Below, in pieces: positions 6,325 through 6,325 of a stretch of 6,325 nt of DNA. A program made the position numbers and the translations under genes. The first letter of the stretch is position 1. Each line of letters opens with the position of its first letter. Source of the stretch: Phycisphaerales bacterium (GTDB lineage: Bacteria > Pseudomonadota > Gammaproteobacteria > Competibacterales > Competibacteraceae); contig JACSSB010000306.1 in assembly GCA_014879435.1 (NCBI GenBank), positions 1 through 6,325 of the forward strand, read 5' to 3'. The notes below the pieces were generated by a model. That model was not told the DNA's origin. It did no database searches and saw nothing but the letters and a program-made list of their open reading frames with translations.

Positions 6325-6325
6325 C

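Overview
The window carries six genes, all on the minus strand. Read right to left they are miaB, ybeZ (PhoH-like ATPase), ybeY, corC (ybeX), lnt and a lysozyme-fold (SLT-type) transglycosylase lipoprotein. The order miaB-ybeZ-ybeY-ybeX-lnt is the conserved gammaproteobacterial arrangement known from E. coli. All five proteins align to their E. coli counterparts almost end to end, and the key residues of MiaB and YbeY fall at identical residue numbers. This points to a gammaproteobacterial chromosome of moderately high GC. I cannot name the genus. The sixth gene is not part of the E. coli locus. It resembles uncharacterised SLT-domain lipoproteins that I recall from pseudomonads and relatives.

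Layout: 6254-6325 is the miaB leader, with an extended -10-like box, a 12-bp palindrome, and a possible ribosome binding site for a divergent gene just outside the window. miaB (4856-6253) overlaps ybeZ by 4 bases, and ybeZ overlaps ybeY by 1 base. ybeY and corC are 8 bp apart. corC and lnt are separated by 123 bp, which contain a 9-bp inverted repeat starting in the corC stop codon. lnt overlaps the transglycosylase gene by 4 bases (ATGA). The left 200 bp are intergenic and hold a strong Rho-independent terminator oriented for plus-strand transcription. This suggests a convergent transcript coming from the left.

Functionally, miaB, ybeZ and ybeY belong to translation and RNA metabolism (tRNA ms2i6A modification, ribosome and rRNA quality control). 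corC is a CBS-domain protein linked to divalent cation handling. lnt and the downstream gene belong to the envelope: apolipoprotein N-acylation, and a predicted peptidoglycan-acting lipoprotein that could itself be an Lnt substrate. I see no CRISPR array, mobile element, tRNA, rRNA or phage gene, and no sign of a new multi-gene system. The parts worth a second look are the transglycosylase gene coupled to lnt, the structured corC-lnt spacer, and the transcript end at the left edge.
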